A stretch of DNA of 64,000 nt from Akkermansia muciniphila (GTDB lineage Bacteria > Verrucomicrobiota > Verrucomicrobiia > Limisphaerales > BJHT01). Positions 1 to 8,526 of the stretch are shown one piece after another. Within the stretch, counting starts at the first letter, position 1. Every line of letters begins with the position of its first letter. The stretch is from assembly GCA_945861535.1 (NCBI GenBank), contig CAMAUZ010000018.1, positions 1 to 64,000 on the forward strand, written 5' to 3'. The notes beneath the pieces are model-generated. The model made no database searches, was not told where the DNA came from, and saw only the letters and a list, made by a program, of their open reading frames with translations. Made by a program: the position numbers and the translations under genes.

Positions 1-940
1 CGATGTCGGGGTTGTCCTTCAGCAGGGTGGAGGCCTTGAAGGAGGTGAGCGTCTTGCCGCTGCCGGTGGTGCTCCAGATGTAGCCATTGCCGCAGTCCTG
101 GTGGATGCAGTTCACGATCTGCTTCACCTGATAGACCTGATACGGGCGCATCATGAGCAGCTTTTGCTCGCCGGCGAGGAGCACCATGTAGCGGCTGATG
201 GTGGTGCCCAGCGTGCATTTCACCAGGAAGGTCGCGGCGAAGTCGTCGAGATGGGTGATCTTTTTGTTCGCCTCATCGGCGAACTGGTAGATGGGCAGGA
301 AGCGCTCGTCGGCGTTGAAGGCGAAGTGGCGGGCGTTGTTGTTGGCGAAGTAGTAGGTGCTGTCACGATTGCTGACGATGAAGAGCTGGAGAAAGCAGAG
401 AAGCGTCTTGGTGTAGCCGTTGCCCGGGTCGTTTTTGTAATCGACGATCTGCTCCATGGCCCGGCGCGGATGGATGCCAAGGGTCTTCAGCTCGATCTGC
501 ACGCAGGGCACGCCATTGATGAGGATGATCACATCGTAGCGGTGGTGGCTGTTGTCCGTGTTGATGCGGAGCTGGTGGATGACCTCGAAGGTGTTTTTGC
601 ACCAGTCCTTGATGTTCACCAAGGTGTAGTTCAGCGGCGTGCCGTCGTCGCGGGTGAAGGCGTTGATTTGGCGGAGCAGCTTGGCAGCGGTGAAGACATC
701 CGGCGTGATGATCTCGTCAAGCAGGCGGGCGAACTCGGCATCCGTGAGGCGGACGCGGTTCAAGGCTTCGAACTTCTCCCGGAAGTTTTGCTCCAAGGTG
801 GCGCGATTGGTGATGTCCGGGCGGTAGGTGTACTTGAGGCCTTGGAGGGTGCCAATGAAGCCAGATTCGATGCCGTCTTCCCGGAGGACGGAACTCAGGG
901 AGTCAGACGGCAGGTCGTAGGTGATCTTGGAGGGAGGCAT
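1..940 (-). CDS. hsdR: Type I restriction enzyme R subunit, N-terminal part (cut by window edge)
   Basis: This is the first 313 codons of a type I restriction-modification R subunit, the ATP-driven translocase and nuclease that cuts unmodified foreign DNA. The nuclease domain comes first: a PD-(D/E)xK core with D136, E150 and K152 (motif IELK), followed by the QxxxY motif Q164-Y168 that is typical of HsdR. A Walker A loop, TTGSGKT at about 291-297, opens the helicase domain. The ATG at 940 is followed at once by a plausible HsdR N-terminus. The rest of the gene, and probably hsdM and hsdS, lie outside the window to the left. No disruption is seen in the visible part. The family assignment is secure; the specificity cannot be read. 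Confidence 0.93.
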   Translation of the reverse strand, partial: MPPSKITYDLPSDSLSSVLREDGIESGFIGTLQGLKYTYRPDITNRATLEQNFREKFEALNRVRLTDAEFARLLDEIITPDVFTAAKLLRQINAFTRDDGTPLNYTLVNIKDWCKNTFEVIHQLRINTDNSHHRYDVIILINGVPCVQIELKTLGIHPRRAMEQIVDYKNDPGNGYTKTLLCFLQLFIVSNRDSTYYFANNNARHFAFNADERFLPIYQFADEANKKITHLDDFAATFLVKCTLGTTISRYMVLLAGEQKLLMMRPYQVYQVKQIVNCIHQDCGNGYIWSTTGSGKTLTSFKASTLLKDNPDI

Positions 941-1386
941 GGCTAGCGATGGGGCGAGGTTACCAAGTTTGTGCTGCGCGACAAAGTTCGACCGCTGCCA
1001 TTGGCGCGGAAATCGGGATGGACTTCGCGGCGGAAGGCGTTCGGTCCGGCGGCTGCCGGACGGCCGAAGTCGGACTCAATGCCGCGCCGAGCACGGTTCC
1101 TGACGGCGAGGCGGCGGATGGTGGCGTTGCTGGCACCGTTTTCTTTTTTTGTGCGGGCCATGGGTCGTTTCGGTACTCCGTGGAAAGCAAAATCATCGTG
1201 CTGGAAGGTCCGAACCGGGGCAAGGCGGAAGAGGTTTTAACCGGGGAAAATGGGTGCATTTCCCAAGTTGTCGCAGCGCCAGAGCGAATCCGCATCCGCC
1301 TCGCGGTTCCGCGCCAGCCAGCAGACGATACTGGAAATCCACCACTCGCCCGACTCTTGCCATATTTTCCGGCCTTCCCTCCCCGC
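941..1386. other. Spacer upstream of hsdR, no gene seen
   Basis: These 446 bases separate the start of hsdR from the 3' end of the propeller gene, both on the minus strand. Open frames here are short, overlap on both strands and show no recognisable domain. The region should carry the hsdR promoter, but I cannot point to convincing boxes. Confidence 0.4.
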
Positions 1387-4386
1387 TCACTTCCCGCCCA
1401 GACACACCACCCGGCCCGCACTCGTCGTGGCAAAGATGCGCCCGCTCATCGCCGCCGCGCCATCCCACGCCAGCGGTTCCAGCTTGGTGCGGAGCAACTC
1501 CTTTCCATCCGCCGCATCGCGCAGGGTCAGCGTCCCGTTCGGGTCCGCGTAGAGCACGCGCCCGCGCAAGGCCACCAAGGCGCGCGGATAGCTGCCCGTC
1601 TCGCCCGCCGTCGCCACGCTCCACTTCGCGCCGCTGGCGAAGAGTTTTGAGGAGGCGTGGGTCAGGCCGGCTTTGAATTGCTCGTGTTTCACTTCGACCC
1701 AGTTGCCGTCGAACTTCGCCCCGGGGACGAAATCCACGCGGAAGAAAACCGCCTGTCGCGGACTCGTGCTGAACACGCTCGCGCCCAGGCTCGCCGCCAG
1801 CGGCGAACGCGATTGCACATCCGTGTAGCGCCACGCCGTCCGCGGCACCTTCGCGCCCGCCGCCGTCGTGTAATAGCCGCTGGTCTTGCGCAACTCCACC
1901 GCGCCGCTCGGCGCATCAAACGTGCAGCGCGACACCGCGATCACGTCCCCGTCCCGCACGGGCAGATCGAAGTGCCGATACTCCGCCGGCCGGATGGTGC
2001 GCCACGGATCGCTTGCGAAGCCCGGCTTGTCCCGCACCCGCGGATCAAACGGCTCCGGCCACGGACTGTCGAAACCCAGGTCATCAAACTTTTTCAGCCA
2101 CACCAGTTCGCCATCCTCCGGCCGCAGACACGCCACGCGCACGCCGCCGTCGCTGTTCGGATGCAACCCCGCGCTCACATACGCCAGCCCGCGGCTCAGC
2201 AGCACCGCGCCCGCGCACGGCGTCGCGCTTTCGAGCTGTCCGTAGGTGGAAATCCGCCGGTCATCCGGCGCAATCCGTCGCCGCCACGCCAGCACGCCAT
2301 CGCCCGCCCGCACCGCATACACCCATCCGTCGCGACACCCAAAAATCGCCAACCCGCGATGCACCGCCGGCGGACCGTCCAGCCGTCCGCCTGCCGTGAA
2401 ATGCCATCGCTCCTTGCCCGTCGCCGCGTCCAGTGCCAGCAGCCGGTGCGTGTCGCTCTGCGCCAGGAACACCACTCCGCCCGCGACCACCGGCGCGCTC
2501 AATGGCCCGGCCGTCCACGGATTGTCCGCCCATTCCGCGCCGATGCCGCTGCGGTAATCCGGCCCCGCAATCGCCGTGCTCCACCGCACGTCCAGCGCCG
2601 TCGGCGCCGCCACATCCGCGCCCGCGCTGCGAAACTCATCATGCCGGAACATCGGCCACGCCTCCGCCTCGTCCGCGCCACCTGCGCCCGCGTCCGCCGC
2701 GCCGAACGCCGGCCCGCGCTCGAGCGGATGACTCTCCGCCGGCACCGCGGATTTCACGGCCGGCGCGAGCGCGATGTTTCCATTCAACATCGGAAAACAC
2801 ACGCAGTGCTTCGGAAACGTGTAGAGCATTCCGTTGGCCGGCACGTAACCCGTCCGCAAAATGTGACACGCCCCGCGCGTGATCGCGTTCCCGGTCTGGG
2901 TCCGCGTGTAGAGGTCCGTGAAGTGCAACTGCCCGTTGATGTAAAATTTCTCCGTCAACACCGGCGGGTAGCAATGCCCCCAGCCGCGGTCGCCGGCGTA
3001 ATTGGCCTGAAACACATCAAACGGCTTCGAGAAATCCGCGGTGTTGTACTGCGCAATTCCGAATCCCTTCGGCGTCCGCGCCTCCGTCAGCAACTGGCCC
3101 TTGTGCCAGAACGCCGTCGTGAACTCGCCATGCCGCGCCGTGCTGCCCACGCCGAACAGCCGCTGCTCCTCCGCGCCCGTCTTCGCGTCCACCACCACGA
3201 GCTGGAAATTGTCCGCCTTCTTCCGCGCGGCCTCGAGCCACGTCTCCTTCCAATCCGCCGGCCGCCGCACCTCGAACACGATCCGGCTCTCGCCGTAGCT
3301 CGCCAGGTCCGCGCGCCGCGCCCAGTCGTAGGTTTTCTTCCAGAGCAGCTTCCCAGTCGCCGCGTCGCGCGCGCTCAGGTCGCCCGCCTTTGCGCCCTCG
3401 CGATCATTGCCTTCGATGTAAAAAACCGCGCCGCCACCCGCCACGATGGTGTGCGCCCGCGCCGCCTTTTCCCGCCACAGCAACCGCGCTGTCCCCACTT
3501 CATACGCGCGCAACGCCTCGTCATCGCCCAGCAGCAGCACGCCATCTTCCAGCAGCATCACCGTCGATGGCTTGCCCGGGTCGGCAAACTCCAGCACCGG
3601 CCGCCCCGTCGCCGCGTCGAGCGCGTGAAACCGCCCGCCCGCCAGCAAGCCAAACACCCGCTCGCCCTTCGCCACGATCAGTGCCGGCGGCTTCGCAATG
3701 CCGAGTTCCTTGTGCGGAAACAGCGCCACTTTCCACAGCGGCAAACCATTGAACGCATCGCGCGCCAGCAGTGTGTCGCGGTCCTGGATAAACACCCGCC
3801 CATTGGCCGTCACCATGTCCGCCGCCTCGAGCACGACGCTCGACGAGAACAGCCACTGCACGCGCTTGGGCACATCCACCAAGCTGTCGCGAGAGACCGA
3901 GTTACGATCGGGTCCGTGCCGCCACTGCGACCATTCATCCATGGCTTCCGGCCGCGGCTTGATCGTGCGTTTCCACGCCTGCCCCTCGCGCTCCAGCAGC
4001 TCCCCGCCCGGTCGCACCACGCGCAGCAACTCCGCCTCCTCCACACCGCGCCGCTCCAGCACCACCAGCAGCGACACCAGATCATCCGTGAACGGCAGAT
4101 GCTTCGCGGTCCACGTCTCCGCCGTCACGCGTCCCGAAAGCCGCTCCGCGTGCCACGCCTTGCGCGCCGCCGTCACGTCGGTCTCTGCCAGCACATGCAC
4201 CGCAAAACTCCCCGACCGCGCGATCTCCCGCGCCAGCTTGGCGTCCGCCGGCCCGAGCACGACGCACAGCCCGCCCTTGATCGGCGACTCCGCCACGGCG
4301 GACAAAACGTCCGCCGCGGGAATCGCCGCGCCCGCGGCGAGCCGTGAAATCACGAACAACAACGCGGATAAAACGGGAAGGAACAT
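1387..4386 (-). CDS. Secreted PQQ-like beta-propeller protein with N-terminal methyltransferase-like region
   Basis: A 999-residue exported protein. I start it at the ATG at 4386, which gives a clear signal peptide (residues 1-22, hydrophobic core then AAGAA); the frame is open a little further upstream but that adds a charged stretch before the signal. Residues about 25-150 look like a degenerate SAM-methyltransferase-type fold: a beta-alpha pattern ending in VVRPGGEL, the motif usually found late in such folds. The rest is a chain of PQQ/WD-like blades with recurring A-x-DAATG and W-x-x-x-G patterns, for example LDAATG twice. Such proteins are common in Planctomycetes and Verrucomicrobia and presumably act outside the cytoplasm, but no substrate is known. 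A methyltransferase-like domain behind a signal peptide is odd and is probably catalytically dead. Confidence 0.8.
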   Translation of the reverse strand: MFLPVLSALLFVISRLAAGAAIPAADVLSAVAESPIKGGLCVVLGPADAKLAREIARSGSFAVHVLAETDVTAARKAWHAERLSGRVTAETWTAKHLPFTDDLVSLLVVLERRGVEEAELLRVVRPGGELLEREGQAWKRTIKPRPEAMDEWSQWRHGPDRNSVSRDSLVDVPKRVQWLFSSSVVLEAADMVTANGRVFIQDRDTLLARDAFNGLPLWKVALFPHKELGIAKPPALIVAKGERVFGLLAGGRFHALDAATGRPVLEFADPGKPSTVMLLEDGVLLLGDDEALRAYEVGTARLLWREKAARAHTIVAGGGAVFYIEGNDREGAKAGDLSARDAATGKLLWKKTYDWARRADLASYGESRIVFEVRRPADWKETWLEAARKKADNFQLVVVDAKTGAEEQRLFGVGSTARHGEFTTAFWHKGQLLTEARTPKGFGIAQYNTADFSKPFDVFQANYAGDRGWGHCYPPVLTEKFYINGQLHFTDLYTRTQTGNAITRGACHILRTGYVPANGMLYTFPKHCVCFPMLNGNIALAPAVKSAVPAESHPLERGPAFGAADAGAGGADEAEAWPMFRHDEFRSAGADVAAPTALDVRWSTAIAGPDYRSGIGAEWADNPWTAGPLSAPVVAGGVVFLAQSDTHRLLALDAATGKERWHFTAGGRLDGPPAVHRGLAIFGCRDGWVYAVRAGDGVLAWRRRIAPDDRRISTYGQLESATPCAGAVLLSRGLAYVSAGLHPNSDGGVRVACLRPEDGELVWLKKFDDLGFDSPWPEPFDPRVRDKPGFASDPWRTIRPAEYRHFDLPVRDGDVIAVSRCTFDAPSGAVELRKTSGYYTTAAGAKVPRTAWRYTDVQSRSPLAASLGASVFSTSPRQAVFFRVDFVPGAKFDGNWVEVKHEQFKAGLTHASSKLFASGAKWSVATAGETGSYPRALVALRGRVLYADPNGTLTLRDAADGKELLRTKLEPLAWDGAAAMSGRIFATTSAGRVVCLGGK

Positions 4387-5107
4387 GACCGGAGGATGAA
4401 TCCAAAAGGCCGCCCGCGCAGCAGGAATTTGGCGGCGCACTCTATTTTGCCGTGCATCGGGCAGTTGGCATGGAGGGGTGGGCGCAACTTGGCTGGCGGC
4501 GCGGGACGGGGGCGCTCGGGAGCACGGCCGAGTAGGTCAGGGGAATTTGGAGCAGGGGAATGGGAGGGAAGGCCCGAGTCCCGTCCCGGAGGGACACCGG
4601 AGGAGATTAGCCGGGGGCAAGTCCGCGCCTGCGGACGCCGCCCCCGGAAACCGTGCGGCGTGGCTCCGTGCCCCAGCGGGGCATCGCAGAAGATGGTCCC
4701 CGATGTCGGCCGAGATGTGGCTGTCCAATTGATCCAAGGCGACGAGTGGTGGTGGAGATGCTCGGGGGCCGCCGCGGACAAAAACTTCTTCGATGCCCCG
4801 CTGGGGCATGGATCGTTCGGCGTGGCCGCCGGGGGCCGCGCCCGCCGACGCGGGCTTGCCCCCGGCTAATTTCCTGCGGAGTCCCTCCGGGACGCAGAGC
4901 AGCACGGACGGCCGCTCTCCGACGTGCGACCGTCTCGGTCGGAAACGGAGCGGTTTTTTTCCGACAGCAGCGCGAGGTGCTCCGGGGCGCGGGTCTGCGT
5001 GCTGGTTGGTTTTCCCGCTCGCCTTGGAAATGGAATCTCCCGAAAGTCTGCGCGCTGCCGGTGGCCCGGTGGCATTGGTTGCCTGAAATCATCGCCCGAG
5101 GTCTCAC
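4387..5107. other. Repeat-rich spacer between the divergent propeller and hisC genes
   Basis: No gene is supported in these 721 bases. The spacer holds a large inverted repeat (4580-4896, listed separately) and, at 4539-4572, a purine-rich tract with two CAGGGGAAT-like units. That tract resembles the arms of the inverted repeat at 12757-12868. Long open frames cross it on both strands but follow the repeat and have no domain content. A GAGG at 5098-5101 probably serves hisC. Confidence 0.5.
4580..4896. repeat. Large imperfect inverted repeat (arms about 110 bp)
   Basis: The left arm (4580-4692) and right arm (4785-4896) are reverse complements over nearly their whole length, with scattered substitutions. 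Each arm contains the same ordered set of small palindromes: TCCCGGAGGGA, then TTAGCCGGGGGC, a Cys/Gly-codon-like hairpin, and ATGCCCCAGCGGGGCAT next to the inner edge. The core between the arms is about 90 bp. In RNA this would fold into a long stem. It has no coding content and looks like a dispersed intergenic element rather than a transposon: no transposase and no obvious target duplication. Confidence 0.8.
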
Positions 5108-6241
5108 TTGAAAACACCGAAACATCTGGTTCGCCCGCTGGTGCGCGGGCTGCACGCGTACGTCCCGGGCGAACAGCCCAAGATCAAGGGTTTGATCAAG
5201 CTCAACACCAACGAAAACCCTTACCCGCCGTCGCCGCTGGTGCTGCAGGCGGTGAAGGACGCGGTCGATGGGCGGCTGCGCCTGTACCCGAATCCGACCG
5301 CGCAGGCCTTGCGCGAACGGCTGGCCGAGCTGCATGGCTGCGGGCCGGAGAATGTCATCGTCGGCAATGGCTCGGATGAATTGCTGGCGCTGGCGACGCG
5401 CGCGTTTGCCGAGCCGATCGCGGCCGTAGATGCCGAGCGGCCCGCCGACGCGGCGCGCGCAACGATTCAGTATTTCACGCCGAGCTACTCGCTCTATCCG
5501 GTGCTGGCGGAGATTCACGGCGCGCGGAAAAACGCGGTGCCGCTGCGCCCCGACTTCACGTTGCCATCGGTCGCGGAACTCCGCCGCGGCAAGCTCTGGA
5601 ATTTCCGTGCCGCGCTCACCTACGTCACGACGCCCAACGCGCCGAGCGGCCGGGCCTACGCGAGCGCCGACCTGTCCGCGTTGTGCGCGGCGCAACGCGG
5701 TGTGGTGATTCTCGATGAGGCGTACGTGGATTTCGCGCGTGAGCACGCGCTCGAACTGTGGCGCGCGCATCCGAACGTGCTGATCGCGCGGACGTTCTCG
5801 AAGGCGTATTCGCTGTGCTTTCAGCGCGTCGGTTATTTCGTCGGCCACGCGGAACTCATCGCGGCGCTGGATCGGATTCGCGACAGTTACAACGTGAATG
5901 GCCTCGGCCAGATCGCCGCGCTCGCGACGCTGGAGGACCTGACCTATTACCGGCGCAACTTCGCGCGCCTCATTGCCACGCGCGAGCGGCTAACGCGGGA
6001 ACTGACGGGCCTGGGCTTCGCCGTCGTGCCCAGCCAGACGAATTTTCTCCTGCTGCGCCCGCCGCGCTTTGCCGCCGAGGAATGGCTGGGGCGCTTGCGG
6101 GATCGCAAGATTCTGGTGCGTTGGTTCAGTTATCCCGAGGTGAGCGAGTATCTGCGCATCACGATCGGGAGCGACGAGGAGGCCGACACGCTGCTTACCA
6201 CCGTGCGCGGCATTTTGCGGTCGGGCGCTGACGCGGCGTGA
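5108..6241 (+). CDS. hisC: Histidinol-phosphate aminotransferase
   Basis: A 377-residue class I/II PLP aminotransferase that transaminates histidinol phosphate with glutamate in histidine synthesis. The N-terminal motif LNTNENPYPPSP (about residues 32-43) is the HisC substrate-binding signature. D203 and Y206 (LDEAYVDFA) and the Schiff-base lysine K232 (TFSKAYSL) are all present. Length fits the family (about 350-380). The start is a TTG with a GAGG six bases upstream; no earlier in-frame start gives a better N-terminus. It stands alone, not in a his operon. Related PLP enzymes such as tyrosine or threonine-phosphate decarboxylases are less likely given the N-terminal motif. Confidence 0.9.
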   Translation: MKTPKHLVRPLVRGLHAYVPGEQPKIKGLIKLNTNENPYPPSPLVLQAVKDAVDGRLRLYPNPTAQALRERLAELHGCGPENVIVGNGSDELLALATRAFAEPIAAVDAERPADAARATIQYFTPSYSLYPVLAEIHGARKNAVPLRPDFTLPSVAELRRGKLWNFRAALTYVTTPNAPSGRAYASADLSALCAAQRGVVILDEAYVDFAREHALELWRAHPNVLIARTFSKAYSLCFQRVGYFVGHAELIAALDRIRDSYNVNGLGQIAALATLEDLTYYRRNFARLIATRERLTRELTGLGFAVVPSQTNFLLLRPPRFAAEEWLGRLRDRKILVRWFSYPEVSEYLRITIGSDEEADTLLTTVRGILRSGADAA

Positions 6242-6280
6242 ACACGAGTGAGGTGATGGCCGCCTGTGGGAGTGGCGCTG

Positions 6281-6423
6281 GCGTGGGTCAGGCTTCCAGC
6301 CTGACGGTTCGGGCGGCATCCGTGCCGCCCGTTCCCCGGGCGGGCGTGCGGTGCGGCGGAACCGGGAACACGGGGCAGGGATGCCCCGTGAACCGGCACG
6401 CAAGGATGCCTGCCCCACCCCGA
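6281..6423. repeat. Four-hairpin palindromic element, copy 1
   Basis: About 142 bp made of four small hairpins in a row: GTCAGGCTTCCAGCCTGAC, GGGCGGCATCCGTGCCGCCC, GGGGCAGGGATGCCCC and a last imperfect one ending in TGCCTGCCCCACCCC. The loops are TCC-type in the first two and GGA-type in the last two, so the whole unit is itself roughly symmetric. A homologous copy in the opposite orientation lies at 15655-15795. It fills most of the spacer between hisC and the first FkbM gene. Confidence 0.75.
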
Positions 6424-6482
6424 CGGCGCGCCGGGGAAAAGAATTATTTTCAAAGGGGCGGTGCGGTCCTAGCGTCGCGCGC

Positions 6483-7262
6483 ATGTTGATTGGACGGAAG
6501 CTGCTGACCCTCGCGACGACGGTGCGCCGGTGCCGGAACTGGCCGGCGCTGGTCTGGGCGCGGCTGACGGGGCGGGGCGGGCCGCGGCGGGTGGTGTTGC
6601 GGGGCGGGTTGGTGCTCGAACTGCCGGGGCCGGTGAGCGAGCACTGGGGGCAGTTTTTCGAACCGGCGGTGGCGGATGTCTATGAAGTCGGCGCGGCGCG
6701 GCCGGATGTGATCGTGGATGTGGGAGGAAACATTGGCGCGTTCAGTTGTCACGCGGCGTGGCGGCATCCGCAGGCGCGGGTGCATGCGTTCGAGCCGCAG
6801 GACATCGAGGGGGCGGCATTTCAGGCGAGCGTCGAGAACAACGGGTTGCGGAATGTGGTGCTGCATCGCCAGCTCGTGACGCGGGACGGGCGGGCGGTGG
6901 AGTTCGCCGTCAACGCGGAGAATCGCGGGGCGTCGGGGATTTTTCATGAACCGGGGCGCGGCACGCTGATGCCGAGCGTGACGCTGGACGTGGTGCCGCT
7001 GGCGGGGGCGAAGTCGCTGTTCGTGAAGCTGGATTGCGAGGGGGCGGAGGGCGAATTGATCGCGTGGTTGTGCGAGCAGCGCGGACGGCTGCCGGCGCGG
7101 GTGCAATTGGCGTGCGAGTATCATCCGTGGTGTCCGGTGCCGCTGGCGGAAAGCAGCGAGCGGCTGCGGCGGAGCGGCTTCACGGTCACGTCGGTGACGA
7201 AGTTCGGGGAGTCGTATTTGTTTGCGACGTCGGATAAATCGGGCGGGCCGTCCGGCGTGTGA
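6483..7262 (+). CDS. FkbM family methyltransferase
   Basis: A 259-residue SAM-dependent methyltransferase of the FkbM family, which often O-methylates sugars in surface glycans. The SAM loop VDVGGNIG (about residues 78-85), the acidic strand end HAFEPQ, and the late motif KLDCEGAEGE are visible. The ATG at 6483 lies just past the repeat at 6281-6423; an open frame runs on upstream through that repeat but is not likely translated. The next gene starts inside its stop codon (GTGA overlap), so the two are translationally coupled. Context points to a polysaccharide locus. Confidence 0.85.
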   Translation: MLIGRKLLTLATTVRRCRNWPALVWARLTGRGGPRRVVLRGGLVLELPGPVSEHWGQFFEPAVADVYEVGAARPDVIVDVGGNIGAFSCHAAWRHPQARVHAFEPQDIEGAAFQASVENNGLRNVVLHRQLVTRDGRAVEFAVNAENRGASGIFHEPGRGTLMPSVTLDVVPLAGAKSLFVKLDCEGAEGELIAWLCEQRGRLPARVQLACEYHPWCPVPLAESSERLRRSGFTVTSVTKFGESYLFATSDKSGGPSGV

Positions 7263-8398
7263 AACTCGTTCATATCATCGGGCGCACGGCGGGGGGCGGG
7301 GGGCGGACCATCGGGCTGAATTGCATCGCGCCGTGCGCGGGGGAGTTTGACACGGTGGCGTTGACGGGGCGCGCGGGGGACCTGGCGGAATTGCTGGAGC
7401 AGCGCGGGGTACGGACGGAGCGGCTGGAGTTGGATGCACCGGCGCGGAGTATTTTTTCGGTGCTGAAAATCGCGCGGGCGTTGAAACGCGAGCGGCCGGA
7501 TGTGGTGGTGTTGCACGGGCAGCCGGCGGGGTTCACGGGCGGACTGGCGGTGCGGTGGGCAGGCATCAAGGCGGTGGTTTATTTTCCATGGTTCCCGAGT
7601 TTTTACACGGACTGGGATGCGCTGCGCGTGCTGCGGAATCACTGGGTCGAGCGGGTGAGCTGCGGCGTGGCGCGGCGGGTCGTGTGTGCGGGAGCGGCGA
7701 CGCGGTATCAGTATTTGCTGCGGCGACTGGCGACGGAGGAGCAGTTGGTGACGGTGCCGGCGGGGATCGCGCCGCGGCCGGCGGCGGTGGTGGATCGCGG
7801 GGCGGCGCGGGCGCGGCTGGGGCTGGAGGTGGGGCGTCCGTGGGTGGTGTGCGTGGGGCGGCTGGCGGATCAGAAGCGGGTGGACTGGCTGGTGCGCGCG
7901 TGGCGCGAGGTGGAGCGCGTGAACGCGGAGGCGGGGCTGGCGATCGTGGGCGATGGCGCGGAGCGCGGGGCGTTGGAGGCGCTGGCGCGCGAGCTGGGTT
8001 TGCGGCGGTGCCGGTTTCTCGGGTATCGGCCGGACGGGGCGGAATTTTTTGCGGCGGCGGATTTGGCGGTGGTGACGACGTTGTTCGAGGCCCCGGGTTT
8101 TACGGTGCTGGAGGCAATGGCGGGGGGTTGTCCGGTGGTGGCGACGGAAGCGGATGGCGTGGCGGAGGCGGTGCGGGATTCGGGCGCGGGGCGGCTGGTG
8201 CCGGTGGCGAATCCGACGGCGCTGGCGGGGGCGCTGGTGGAGTTGTTGGGGAACGCGGATTTGCGGCGGGAGCTGGGCGCGGCGGGGCGGAAGTTTGTGG
8301 CGGAGCGGCATGGGTTGGCCGAGGTGGTGCAGCGGCAGTTTGCGCTGTATCGGGAGGTGGCGGCGGGCGGCGGGGCGGGAAATTTGAACCACGGATAA
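7259..8398 (+). CDS. GT4 family glycosyltransferase
   Basis: A 379-residue GT-B fold glycosyltransferase of family GT4. It adds a sugar from a nucleotide donor to a growing surface glycan at the inner face of the membrane. The C-terminal donor domain shows VCVGRLADQKRVDWL (about 197-211), GDGAERGALE (231-240), and the E-x7-E pair E277/E285 (FEAPGFTVLE). The GTG start overlaps the previous stop by four bases. The last residues, NLNHG, and the TAA stop are encoded by the left arm of the repeat at 8388-8510, so the 3' end seems to have been shaped by repeat insertion. Acceptor and donor cannot be told. Confidence 0.87.
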   Translation: MKLVHIIGRTAGGGGRTIGLNCIAPCAGEFDTVALTGRAGDLAELLEQRGVRTERLELDAPARSIFSVLKIARALKRERPDVVVLHGQPAGFTGGLAVRWAGIKAVVYFPWFPSFYTDWDALRVLRNHWVERVSCGVARRVVCAGAATRYQYLLRRLATEEQLVTVPAGIAPRPAAVVDRGAARARLGLEVGRPWVVCVGRLADQKRVDWLVRAWREVERVNAEAGLAIVGDGAERGALEALARELGLRRCRFLGYRPDGAEFFAAADLAVVTTLFEAPGFTVLEAMAGGCPVVATEADGVAEAVRDSGAGRLVPVANPTALAGALVELLGNADLRRELGAAGRKFVAERHGLAEVVQRQFALYREVAAGGGAGNLNHG

Positions 8399-8510
8399 AC
8401 ACGGATAAACACGGATGAAAACCGGGGGCGGTTGGTTCACTCATTGCCTGAGCGGAGGCTTCGCAGAGGTGCTGTTCCCATCCGTGTCGATCCGTGTTCA
8501 TCCGTGGTTA
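8388..8510. repeat. Inverted repeat with tandem ACACGGAT units (family D)
   Basis: The left arm (8388-8420) has three consecutive ACGGAT units spaced by AAACAC. The right arm (8476-8510) has the same units reversed, ATCCGTGTCGATCCGTGTTC, ending TCCGTGGTT. The core is about 55 bp. The left arm starts inside the end of the glycosyltransferase gene and supplies its stop codon. The design, short tandem units as facing arms, is shared with other repeats in this window. Confidence 0.8.
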
Positions 8511-8526
8511 AGCAGCGTTTTCTAGG

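Noticed and set aside
101-946. A 281-codon plus-strand open frame over the hsdR region
   Set aside because: It is the antisense shadow of hsdR; the minus strand carries all the domain motifs and the plus-strand product has none.
1657-4347. An 896-codon plus-strand open frame
   Set aside because: It is opposite the propeller gene. The product is rich in Arg, His and Pro, as expected from the reverse of a high-GC gene, with no domain.
4607-5848. A 413-codon minus-strand frame across the repeat and hisC
   Set aside because: It is antisense to hisC and continues through an intergenic palindrome; low complexity and no motif.
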